This document shows positions 5,511 to 12,591 of a stretch of 35,041 nucleotides of DNA, piece after piece (the stretch's first letter is position 1; each line of letters starts with the position of its first letter). The DNA lies in contig JAKADK010000027.1 in the NCBI GenBank assembly GCA_021820665.1, forward strand, positions 1 through 35,041, written 5' to 3'. Position numbers and translations under genes: made by a program. Under the pieces are notes generated by a model. It saw only the letters and a list, made by a program, of their open reading frames with translations. It was not told where the DNA came from and did not search any database. This stretch comes from Actinomycetes bacterium. GTDB lineage: Bacteria; Actinomycetota; Acidimicrobiia; Acidimicrobiales; RAAP-2.

Positions 5511-7583
5511 TCAACCGGCGGAGGTGGATGCCCCGTGGCCCGGTGTGCTCGGCCCCCCCTGCGAGCTGCCGGGCGCGTTGGCGCCTCCGGTCGGCGAGCC
5601 CGGTGGCGAGCCGCCCCCGGCCGTGGTCGTTGTCGTCGTGGACGACGGGGTGGTCGACGACGGGCAGACGGAGATGGTCACGGTGGACCCGCTCGACACC
5701 GTCGTCCCGCCCACCGGGCTCTGGGCCGCCACGTTCCCCGCTCCGGGCGACGACCCGGTACAGGCGCTGGCGGGGGCGGGGGAGCTGGAGACGGTGAGCC
5801 CCTGGCCCTGGAGAGCCTGGGTGGCCGCCGACTGGGAGTCGCCCACGACGTCCTGTACCACCACCTGGGACGGCCCGGTCGACACGATGATCGTCACCGA
5901 GCTCCCGGCGTTCACGCTGGTGCCGGCGGCCGGCGTGGTGCCGATCACGAGCCCGTTCCCCACGGTCGAGGAGGGCTGGTTGGTCTGGCCACCGTAGGTC
6001 AGGCCCTTGGCGGTGAGGTTGGCCGAGGCCTGCGCCGGCGTCTCTTCGCTGACGTTCGGCACGACGACCTGTCCCGGGCCCGACGACACGGTGAGGTCGA
6101 CGGTGGAGCCCACGGGAACGGAGGACCCGGGGGAGGGGCTGGCGCTCAGCACCGTTCCGCTCGCCTGGTTGTTGGGGATCGACCGGACCGAGTGCTTGAG
6201 GCCCACCTGCGAGAGGAGCTGTTCGGCGTTGGACTTGGTCGTGTCGGTGACCGGTGGGACCGTGACCTTCCGGACGGCCGGCGCTCTGGCCACGGCCAGC
6301 GTCACGTGCTCCCCCTTCTTCACCGGTGTGCCGGCCCCCGGCTTGGCGGACAGGACCGTGCCCGGCGTCTTCTTCGAGGTCACCGCCCGCTGGCCCACCA
6401 CGAGGCCGTCGGACCGCAGCGTGGTGGACGCCTGGGAGATCGGCTCCCCCACCACCGACGGCATCGGGAACGAGGCGCTGCCTCCCAGGTACCCGAGGGA
6501 GCGGGCCAGGAGCACGCCCACTACGGCCAGGAGAAGGAGCAGCACGATCAGCACGATGACGTAGGTCCGGGTCCGGCTCCGCCTGCCGGAGCCGTCGAAG
6601 CCGGGGTCGTCCACCGGGATGGCCCCGACGGCTCCGATTCCCCCGCCCCCCTGGGCCGGTATCGCCTGGGTCGCCCCCGTCTGCGCCAGCATCATGGTCG
6701 TCCCCGCCGGCGCGTTGACGGTCGTGGGCTGGTCGACGGCGAGGACCGACCGCCCTTCGGTGAACCGGAGGAGGTCGGCGCGGAGCTCGTCGGCGGTGGC
6801 GTAGCGGTGGTCCGGGTTCTTCGCCATCGCCTTCAGGATGATCGCCTCGAGCGCCGGCGCCACCGACGGGTTGATGTCCCGGGGGACCGGGGCGATGTCA
6901 CGTACGTGCTTGGACGCCACCGCCACCGGGCTGTCGCCGAGGAACGGTGCCCGGCCGCACACCATCTCGAACAGCACGACGCCCAGGGAGTAGATGTCGC
7001 TGCGGGAGTCCACCCCCATGCCCTCGGCCTGTTCCGGGGAGAAGTAGGCGGCCGTCCCCATGACGGCCCCGGTCTGGGTCAGGCTCTCGTCGGTGTTGAC
7101 GGCCCGGGCGATCCCGAAGTCCGTCACCTTCACCTGGCCCTCGTCGGTGATCAGCACGTTTCCCGGCTTCACGTCGCGGTGGATGACACCGTGGCGGTGG
7201 GCGTAGCCGAGGGCGGCGGCGACGTGGGAGGCGATGTCGGCCGCCCGCTCCGACGAGAGCGGGCCCGCCGTCTTCAGCACCGACGAGAGCGGCCGCCCGT
7301 CGACGAACTCCATGACAATGAAGTAGGTGCCGCTGTCCTCTCCCCAGTCGAACACGGGGACGATGTTGGGGTGCGAGAGGTTGGCGGCGGCCTGCGCTTC
7401 CCGCCGGAACCGCTCGACGAACGACCGGTCGACCGAGAGCTCGGGGAACAGCACTTTGAGCGCCACGGGCCGGTCGAGGAGGCGGTCGTGGGCCCGGTAG
7501 ACCTCGGCCATTCCGCCCCGGGCGATCAGGTGGTTCAGTTCGTAGCGCGCGCTGAAGACACGCGGCGTCTCGATCGGGTCCAT
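5511..7583 (-). CDS. pknB: Ser/Thr protein kinase PknB with four PASTA repeats
   Basis: A 690-residue receptor kinase. The kinase domain spans ~14-275: glycine loop ARGGMAEV (21-28), ATP Lys43 in ALKV, catalytic HRDVKPGN (Asp137), DFG 155-157, an activation segment with phosphorylatable Thr (SLTQTGAVMGT) and SPEQ. A juxtamembrane linker, one membrane helix (~341-360), four extracellular PASTA repeats (~370-640) and a Ser/Thr/Gly/Pro tail follow. PASTA domains sense muropeptides or lipid II, so the kinase links wall synthesis to phosphorylation. It is the last gene of the fhaA-pbpA block but is set off by 147 bases and has its own TAGGCT -10 nine bases before the ATG. A separate pknA is missing here. 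Confidence 0.97.
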   Translation of the reverse strand: MDPIETPRVFSARYELNHLIARGGMAEVYRAHDRLLDRPVALKVLFPELSVDRSFVERFRREAQAAANLSHPNIVPVFDWGEDSGTYFIVMEFVDGRPLSSVLKTAGPLSSERAADIASHVAAALGYAHRHGVIHRDVKPGNVLITDEGQVKVTDFGIARAVNTDESLTQTGAVMGTAAYFSPEQAEGMGVDSRSDIYSLGVVLFEMVCGRAPFLGDSPVAVASKHVRDIAPVPRDINPSVAPALEAIILKAMAKNPDHRYATADELRADLLRFTEGRSVLAVDQPTTVNAPAGTTMMLAQTGATQAIPAQGGGGIGAVGAIPVDDPGFDGSGRRSRTRTYVIVLIVLLLLLAVVGVLLARSLGYLGGSASFPMPSVVGEPISQASTTLRSDGLVVGQRAVTSKKTPGTVLSAKPGAGTPVKKGEHVTLAVARAPAVRKVTVPPVTDTTKSNAEQLLSQVGLKHSVRSIPNNQASGTVLSASPSPGSSVPVGSTVDLTVSSGPGQVVVPNVSEETPAQASANLTAKGLTYGGQTNQPSSTVGNGLVIGTTPAAGTSVNAGSSVTIIVSTGPSQVVVQDVVGDSQSAATQALQGQGLTVSSSPAPASACTGSSPGAGNVAAQSPVGGTTVSSGSTVTISVCPSSTTPSSTTTTTTAGGGSPPGSPTGGANAPGSSQGGPSTPGHGASTSAG

Positions 7584-7592
7584 GCCGGTCAG

Positions 7593-7598
7593 AGCCTA
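7593..7598 (-). promoter_or_regulatory. -10 element of pknB (leaderless type)
   Basis: TAGGCT on the minus strand, nine bases before the ATG and without a Shine-Dalgarno sequence. It indicates that pknB can be transcribed apart from pbpA. Confidence 0.5.
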
Positions 7599-7696
7599 GG
7601 CTCGCTGCGGGTGCTCACCGGGTACCTCTCTGCCTCTCGGTGCTCGTATGCTGGCCGGGACGGGCAGGGAGGGGCAGGTGCCTCCGAGCACGACGC

Positions 7697-7708
7697 GGGC
7701 ATATGCCC
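7697..7708. promoter_or_regulatory. perfect 12-bp palindrome between pbpA and pknB
   Basis: GGGCATATGCCC is a perfect palindrome in the 147-base gap ahead of pknB. It could be a protein-binding site. It is short and no regulator is known, so confidence is low. Confidence 0.25.
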
Positions 7709-7730
7709 CCACCGTAGGGTGAGCGCGGGG

Positions 7731-9239
7731 TCACAGGTGGTCTGCCAGTGCCGACGTGATGAGCTTGAGTGCGATCGGGCCCGAGGTGGACTCGCCGGTC
7801 AGCGAGCCGGGTTGGTTGGGCACGACGACGGCGATGGCCACCGTCGGGTGGGATGCCGGGGCGAACGCCGCCATCCACTCGGTGGTGTTCTGGGAGTGGA
7901 CGCCGACCTGGGCCGTGCCGGTCTTGGCCGCCACGTCGTCCTGCGCCGGGAAGCCGACGGGATAGGCGGTGCCGATGGGATTGGTCACGACGCTGCGCAT
8001 GAGGGCCGTGACCTTGGCGGCGATGGCCGGCGTGGTGGCGCGGAGCCACGGGGTGGGGGTGTAGGACTTCACCAGCTTGCCCTGGGTGCTCGTGATCTCG
8101 GCCATCACGTGGGGCTTCATGATGACGCCCTTGTTGGCGATACCGGAGGCGACCAGGGCCATCTGCAGCGGAGAGGCGATGACGTTACCCTGCCCGATGG
8201 CCGAATAGGCCAGGTAGGGGATGTTGCCGACGAACGTGGAGGGAGCCGGGAAGTTCGACACGGCGACGAAGGCGGGAGGCAGGTCGATGGGGATCTTCTG
8301 GTCGAACCCGAAGGCGCGGGCCTCGTCGTAGAGGGAGGTCGGACCGAGCTTCATCCCCAACTGGCCGAACCCGGTGTCACAGGAGACGGGGAAGAGGATG
8401 GTGATGTTCCCGCCGCAGTGCTCGGGTCCCTGGGGGGTGTTGTAGCCGTAGTTGCAGAAGGGCACGTTCGTATCGGGCAGGCTGATGCAGCCCTGGAGCG
8501 GGAAGGTGATCTTGGCCAGCGCCGGATCGTGCTCGTAGATGGCCGAGGAGGTCACCATCTTGAAGGTCGATCCGGGCGCGTACGCCTGCTGGTAGGCGCT
8601 GGCGATGAGCGGCGTCGACTGCGAGGTGGGGTCGAGCGCACTGTAGGCGGCCTTCTCTGTGGCGATGTTCGGTGACACGAGGGGGTTGGGGTTGAAGCTG
8701 GGCGTCGAGTACATGGCGAGGATGGCGCCGGTGCTGGGGTCGATCGCCACGGCGGCGGCCGGCGGGTGCCCGGGCACGGCCTCCAGCGCGGCGGCCATGG
8801 TGGCCTGGAGCTTCGTGTTCAGGGTCAGGGTGACGTTGTCCTCCACGGTGCGGTTGGTGAACAGGCTGCTCAGCGACGTGGCCGGCACGGTGTGGGCGGT
8901 GAGGTAGCTGTTGTACTCGGCCTCGACCCCTCGGTAATTCCCGTAGACGGGGGAGTCGAAGCCGACGATGTTGGCGAAGAGCGAGGCGGTGGCCGCCGGG
9001 TAGACCCGCTGGTAGCGCTGGGGGCCCGAGGTCGCCGGGACCGAGGTGGCCAGCGTCACCCCGTTGGCCGAGATGATGTCACCCCGGGGGTTGTCGAGCG
9101 CCACCGAGGTGACCCGGGGGTTGGCCGGGTTGGTGGCGAGCGAGTGCGCCTTGACCACCTGGATGTTGTTGAGCTGGATGAACAGCGCGACGAAGCACAG
9201 CACGAGGAAGATCCCCACCCGGCGGATCCGCTTCTCCAT
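7731..9239 (-). CDS. pbpA: class B penicillin-binding protein (PbpA, transpeptidase)
   Basis: A 502-residue peptidoglycan transpeptidase with one N-terminal membrane anchor (~8-28), a dimerisation domain and a C-terminal catalytic domain. SxxK is STFK (Ser224, Lys227) and KTG is at 439-441 (AAKTGTAQ). The SxN position reads S-C-D (286-288), so the usual Asn is Asp; this is seen directly and is unusual compared with the SCN of mycobacterial PbpA. Four Cys (C251, C262, C275, C287) cluster near the active site and could form disulfides outside the cell. The ATG overlaps the pstP stop (TGATG), so translation is coupled. In most actinobacteria rodA sits between pstP and pbpA; here it is absent. 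Confidence 0.95.
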   Translation of the reverse strand: MEKRIRRVGIFLVLCFVALFIQLNNIQVVKAHSLATNPANPRVTSVALDNPRGDIISANGVTLATSVPATSGPQRYQRVYPAATASLFANIVGFDSPVYGNYRGVEAEYNSYLTAHTVPATSLSSLFTNRTVEDNVTLTLNTKLQATMAAALEAVPGHPPAAAVAIDPSTGAILAMYSTPSFNPNPLVSPNIATEKAAYSALDPTSQSTPLIASAYQQAYAPGSTFKMVTSSAIYEHDPALAKITFPLQGCISLPDTNVPFCNYGYNTPQGPEHCGGNITILFPVSCDTGFGQLGMKLGPTSLYDEARAFGFDQKIPIDLPPAFVAVSNFPAPSTFVGNIPYLAYSAIGQGNVIASPLQMALVASGIANKGVIMKPHVMAEITSTQGKLVKSYTPTPWLRATTPAIAAKVTALMRSVVTNPIGTAYPVGFPAQDDVAAKTGTAQVGVHSQNTTEWMAAFAPASHPTVAIAVVVPNQPGSLTGESTSGPIALKLITSALADHL

Positions 9240-10654
9240 CAGTGTCCTCCATCCACGGCGAGCCCAGCGGTCCCCGCGGTCCCGAGGAGCGTAGCCGTGG
9301 GCTTGCCCGGAAGGACGACGGGAGCCGGACGGTCAGCTCCGAACGCCGCCGCCGTGCGGGTCCGTGCCTCGGTCGCGACCAGACCGCTCACGTAGGCCCG
9401 CGCTGCGGCGTACGACGGTTCCTGTACCCCGGATCGGAGGGCTCGAACCGTCAGCGGATCGCTCGGGATGTTCCCGGTCGTGACGCCGGTCCGTTCGACG
9501 ACGACCGGGTGGTACCAGAGCACGCCGCCGGTCCGGCCCTGGTAGATCATGAGCTCGTTCCCGTCCAGGCCGACGTAGTACGAGCTCACGTCGAACCAGC
9601 GCACGGCGCTGTAGCCGCCGACGAGGATGGCAGCCAGGATCACGAGGAAGACGAGCGACCGAACGGTCACGAGGCGGCGCCCCCGCTCCCGGCGGCGTGC
9701 GGTCGCCCTGGACTTTCGTCGCTGCCGCCGAACCGACGATGGCGGGGGGTTCATGGCACCCGTGGCCCGCCCCACCACTGGGACGATCCCGGTGGCGTCG
9801 AGAGCGGTCGATATCCCGTCGGGTCCGTCCTCCGAGGTCCCGGGGGAGCCGCTGGAGGCCCGTCCGGCCGATGACCCCTCCGAGGGAGCGGCTGCCGCCT
9901 GGTCCGCCGGTCCGGCGTCCGCAGCCTGGTCCTCGCCGACCAGGACGTCGATCACCACCACGGTGATGTTGTCGTTCCCGCCGTGGCGGCGGGCGGCCTC
10001 CACCAGGGTGTCCGCCGCCTGTTGCGGATCGGTGCGCGACGCCAGGATCTCGGCGATCTGGTTGTTCCCGAGCTCGTTGGTGAGCCCGTCGCTGCACAGC
10101 AGGTACCGATCACCGCTCGAAGGGGCCACGGTCCAGGCGTCGACGACCACGTCGGGGGTGACCCCCAGCGCCCGGGTGAGGATGTGCCGCTGGGGATGGA
10201 CCGTCGCTTCGGCCGGAGAGAGCTCCCCGCTGCGGACCATCTCCTCGGCCACGCTGTGGTCGAGCGAGATCTGGGTGAGCCGCCCGTCCTGGAACTGGTA
10301 GGAGCGGGAGTCGCCGACGTTGGCCAGCACGAGGAGGTCGTGCCCGTCTTCGTTCACCAGCGCGGCGGCGGTGAGCGTGGTGCCCATGCCGCGGAGGTCG
10401 GGATGGTCCTGGCTGTGCTCCCACACCGCCAGGTTGGCGCTCTCGACTGCCTCGGTGAGGCCCCGGCTCGACGGCTGGCTCCCGAACGCCCGCTCCAGCA
10501 CCTCGATGGCGATCTGGGAGGCGACCTCGCCCCCGACGTGGCCACCCATGCCGTCGGCGACGGCGAAGAGCGTCCCGGTCTCGAGGGACCGGTCCTGGTT
10601 CGTCGACCGGACGAGGCCGGTGTCCGAGGCGGAGCCGGTACGGAGCACGGTCAT
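9239..10654 (-). CDS. pstP: PP2C-type Ser/Thr phosphatase PstP with membrane anchor and outer domain
   Basis: A 471-residue phosphatase that reverses PknB-type phosphorylation. The PP2C domain covers ~5-240, with metal-binding motifs RSTNQDR, VADGMGGHVGG, NVGDSRSY, LLCSDGLTNEL and GGNDNITVVV. A long Pro/Ser/Ala linker and a basic stretch (RRQRRKSRATARRRERGRR) lead to a single membrane helix (~332-352) and an extracellular domain of ~120 residues, the layout of mycobacterial PstP. The ATG lies one base after the fhaB stop and its own stop overlaps the pbpA ATG, so fhaA-fhaB-pstP-pbpA reads as one operon. Confidence 0.95.
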   Translation of the reverse strand: MTVLRTGSASDTGLVRSTNQDRSLETGTLFAVADGMGGHVGGEVASQIAIEVLERAFGSQPSSRGLTEAVESANLAVWEHSQDHPDLRGMGTTLTAAALVNEDGHDLLVLANVGDSRSYQFQDGRLTQISLDHSVAEEMVRSGELSPAEATVHPQRHILTRALGVTPDVVVDAWTVAPSSGDRYLLCSDGLTNELGNNQIAEILASRTDPQQAADTLVEAARRHGGNDNITVVVIDVLVGEDQAADAGPADQAAAAPSEGSSAGRASSGSPGTSEDGPDGISTALDATGIVPVVGRATGAMNPPPSSVRRQRRKSRATARRRERGRRLVTVRSLVFLVILAAILVGGYSAVRWFDVSSYYVGLDGNELMIYQGRTGGVLWYHPVVVERTGVTTGNIPSDPLTVRALRSGVQEPSYAAARAYVSGLVATEARTRTAAAFGADRPAPVVLPGKPTATLLGTAGTAGLAVDGGH

Positions 10655-10655
10655 G

Positions 10656-11177
10656 TCAGCGGCCGACCTCGAACACGGTGCTCCCCATCTGGACGAGGTC
10701 CCCCCGGCCCAGGCGGACCCGCTCGCTGATCCGCTCGGCGTTGACCCAGGTTCCGTTGGTGGAGCCGAGATCCTCCACCCAGAGGTGACCGTTGCCCCAG
10801 AAGAGCCGGGCGTGCAGGTTCGACGCGTAGGAGTCGTAGGCGATCGACACGCCGCACCCCGGCGCCCGACCCACGGTCGTCTCCTCGTTCACCTCGAAGA
10901 CCTGACCGACGTGCTCTTCGGGGCGGATGACGTGGAGCCGGAGACGCTTCCCCTTCTGGCTCCCGCGGTCGGCTCCGGCGGTCGGCGGGGGGGATGCCTG
11001 CTCGGCCCGGGCGGCGGCGCGGGTGAGCCGGGGAGCCGGTGGGCGGACCTCCACCCAGACGGCGCGGATCACCCACATGAAGAACAGCCACATCAGCGCG
11101 ATGACCCCGTACTCCAGGACGTGGAGGACGGGGGTGTCGTTGGCCGGCCCGGATACCGCGGCGAGGAGGGGGTGCAT
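10656..11177 (-). CDS. fhaB: FHA-domain protein FhaB (FipA-type), membrane-anchored
   Basis: A 173-residue protein. An N-terminal membrane helix (VLEYGVIALMWLFFMWVIRAV, here split only for description; ~18-38) is followed by a linker and a C-terminal FHA domain (~80-170) with the phosphothreonine-binding signature TVGRAPGC, SNLHARL and GSTNGTWVN. FHA domains bind phospho-Thr made by PknA/PknB; in mycobacteria FhaB/FipA links FtsZ and FtsQ and is a PknA substrate. It starts 18 bases after fhaA stops and ends one base before pstP begins. No separate promoter or Shine-Dalgarno sequence is apparent. Confidence 0.93.
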   Translation of the reverse strand: MHPLLAAVSGPANDTPVLHVLEYGVIALMWLFFMWVIRAVWVEVRPPAPRLTRAAARAEQASPPPTAGADRGSQKGKRLRLHVIRPEEHVGQVFEVNEETTVGRAPGCGVSIAYDSYASNLHARLFWGNGHLWVEDLGSTNGTWVNAERISERVRLGRGDLVQMGSTVFEVGR

Positions 11178-11195
11178 GCGATCAGCGAGGCGTCG

Positions 11196-11852
11196 TCACG
11201 AGGTCTCGAACCGCAGCGAGGTGGTCCCGACCGTGACCTCGTCACCGTCCGCCAGCACCTGCTCCTTCACCGGGATCCCGTTGACCCGCGTCCCGTTCGT
11301 CGACCCGAGGTCGACGACCACGACCACGTCGCCGGTCCGGCGGACCTCGGCGTGCCGTCGACTGGCGTTGGGGTCGGCGACCACCACCGTGCTCTCGGGG
11401 AGGCGCCCGATCGTCACGGGCTCGGAGCCGACGGGGACGCGCGTCCCGTCGGCGAGGACCAGCGCGGCGGCGGACAGGCCGCCCGGGCCCTCTTTCACCT
11501 CGGAGCTGACCGTGACCCGGCCTCGGCGGAGGCCGGGGTCGACGGTGATCTCCACGGTCACCGGACCGACGAAGACGTAGTCCTCCACCCGGGCGTGCTC
11601 CCGGGCCGCCTCGGCGAGCTCGCGCACAAGGGCGTCAAGGAACCCCTCGAACCGCTCGAAGTCCTCGGGCGACAGCTCCACGTAGAAGGCGTTGGGCGCC
11701 AGCAGCCCGTGCACGCCGACGCGGCGCTCGAGGTCCATCTCGCGGGTGAGGCGCCGCCCGATCTCCACCGGCTGGACGTCCCCCCGGAGTGCCTTCGAAA
11801 AGGTGCCGTCCACCAAGCGCTCCAGGCGCTCTTCGAATTTCTGAAGTCCCAT
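11196..11852 (-). CDS. fhaA: FhaA: DUF3662 plus FHA domain
   Basis: A 218-residue protein with the N-terminal FhaA domain (GLQKFEERLERLVDGTFSKA, DUF3662, ~1-125) joined directly to a C-terminal FHA domain (TIGRLPES, SRRHAEV, GSTNGTRVNG, ~140-218). Mycobacterial FhaA is over 500 residues because a long low-complexity region separates the same two domains; here it is nearly absent, giving a compact form. FhaA binds phosphorylated MviN/MurJ and PknB-phosphorylated partners to adjust peptidoglycan precursor export. It is the first gene of the operon, with a TAGGCT -10 nine bases before the ATG and a tRNA-Leu on the other side. Confidence 0.93.
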   Translation of the reverse strand: MGLQKFEERLERLVDGTFSKALRGDVQPVEIGRRLTREMDLERRVGVHGLLAPNAFYVELSPEDFERFEGFLDALVRELAEAAREHARVEDYVFVGPVTVEITVDPGLRRGRVTVSSEVKEGPGGLSAAALVLADGTRVPVGSEPVTIGRLPESTVVVADPNASRRHAEVRRTGDVVVVVDLGSTNGTRVNGIPVKEQVLADGDEVTVGTTSLRFETS

Positions 11853-11861
11853 GCCAGCTCA

Positions 11862-11867
11862 AGCCTA
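11862..11867 (-). promoter_or_regulatory. -10 element of the fhaA-fhaB-pstP-pbpA operon (leaderless type)
   Basis: TAGGCT on the minus strand, nine bases before the fhaA ATG, with no Shine-Dalgarno sequence. The same hexamer and spacing occur at pknB, suggesting matched expression. Confidence 0.55.
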
Positions 11868-12033
11868 CCGGGAGGATCCGTGCCGCATGGGTAGATGCCC
11901 GGTCACGGAAGCCGGGGTGCGGGGTGCGGTCTTGGCAGCCGGTGGACTCCGCTCCGGCCAGAGCGGGGTCACGGGGAGTCTCGGTCTGCTCTCCGGTCGG
12001 GGTCCGCTCTCCGGTCGGGGCCGACGGATCAGG

Positions 12034-12039
12034 TAGTCT
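12034..12039 (+). promoter_or_regulatory. -10 element of tRNA-Leu
   Basis: TAGTCT lies 13 bases before the mature 5' end of the tRNA. A clear -35 is not visible. Confidence 0.35.
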
Positions 12040-12052
12040 CGTGCGGTCGCTC

Positions 12053-12136
12053 GGGCGAGTGGCGGAATAGGCAGACGCGCAGGATTCAGGTTCCTGTGTC
12101 CGAAAGGACGTGGGGGTTCAAGTCCCCCCTCGCCCA
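12053..12136 (+). tRNA. tRNA-Leu (anticodon CAG)
   Basis: The acceptor arm GGGCGAG (12053-12059) pairs with CTCGCCC (12129-12135), followed by discriminator A. The anticodon stem CAGGA/TCCTG encloses the loop TTCAGGT with CAG at 12087-12089. A long variable arm (GTCCGAAAGGAC), typical of Leu tRNAs, precedes the T arm GGGGG-TTCAAGT-CCCCC. The 3' CCA is not encoded. A Leu tRNA next to fhaA is also known in mycobacteria. Confidence 0.96.
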
Positions 12137-12591
12137 CTGCCGGTCCTTCGCGGCGGTCAACCGAGGCCGGCCGACTACCTCCTGAGGCGGTGCCGGAGGT
12201 GCCGGAGGTAGAGGCCGTCGGCGAGCTGGCTGGCCGGGCTTTTGGTACGTGCAGCGACGGTCTTCTTCCCACCGTCGGGTCGGCGTGATCAGAACCTCGG
12301 AATCTCTGTGACGTGCTCAGTTCTTGTCGCACCGCTCACTGGAGACACGCCCCGATCACTACCTGTGCATCGACGCGCTCACCCAGCGGGTACGAGAGGG
12401 CGGTCGGGGTCGCCGCTCTCTACGCCGGCGCCAGGCCGCGCCGGCGTAGAGCACACGGTTGACGCACTGGGTCGCATCTTGTCGCGGTCAGATCGTCTCG
12501 TCTCGCCTCTCAAGGTATCGGCCTTGACGGTCGATCCAGAGGGCAATCAGCGCACACCGGTCCAACGGAGGAAAGGGAACAGGCGGCGATC
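12137..12591. other. 455-bp intergenic region with one strong hairpin
   Basis: No gene is supported here. It contains a 13-bp perfect stem-loop, CTCTACGCCGGCG (12418-12430) against CGCCGGCGTAGAG (12439-12451) with an 8-base loop and no U-run, which could be a terminator or an mRNA structure. The end (12566-12577) holds GGAGGAAAGGG, a purine-rich ribosome-binding stretch for the PAS-GGDEF-EAL gene. Confidence 0.6.

Noticed and set aside
5154-8675. An 1173-codon open frame on the plus strand
   Set aside because: It lies antisense to pknB and pbpA, both of which have complete catalytic motifs. The translation is Arg/Gly/His-rich without any family, as expected of a GC-rich shadow frame.
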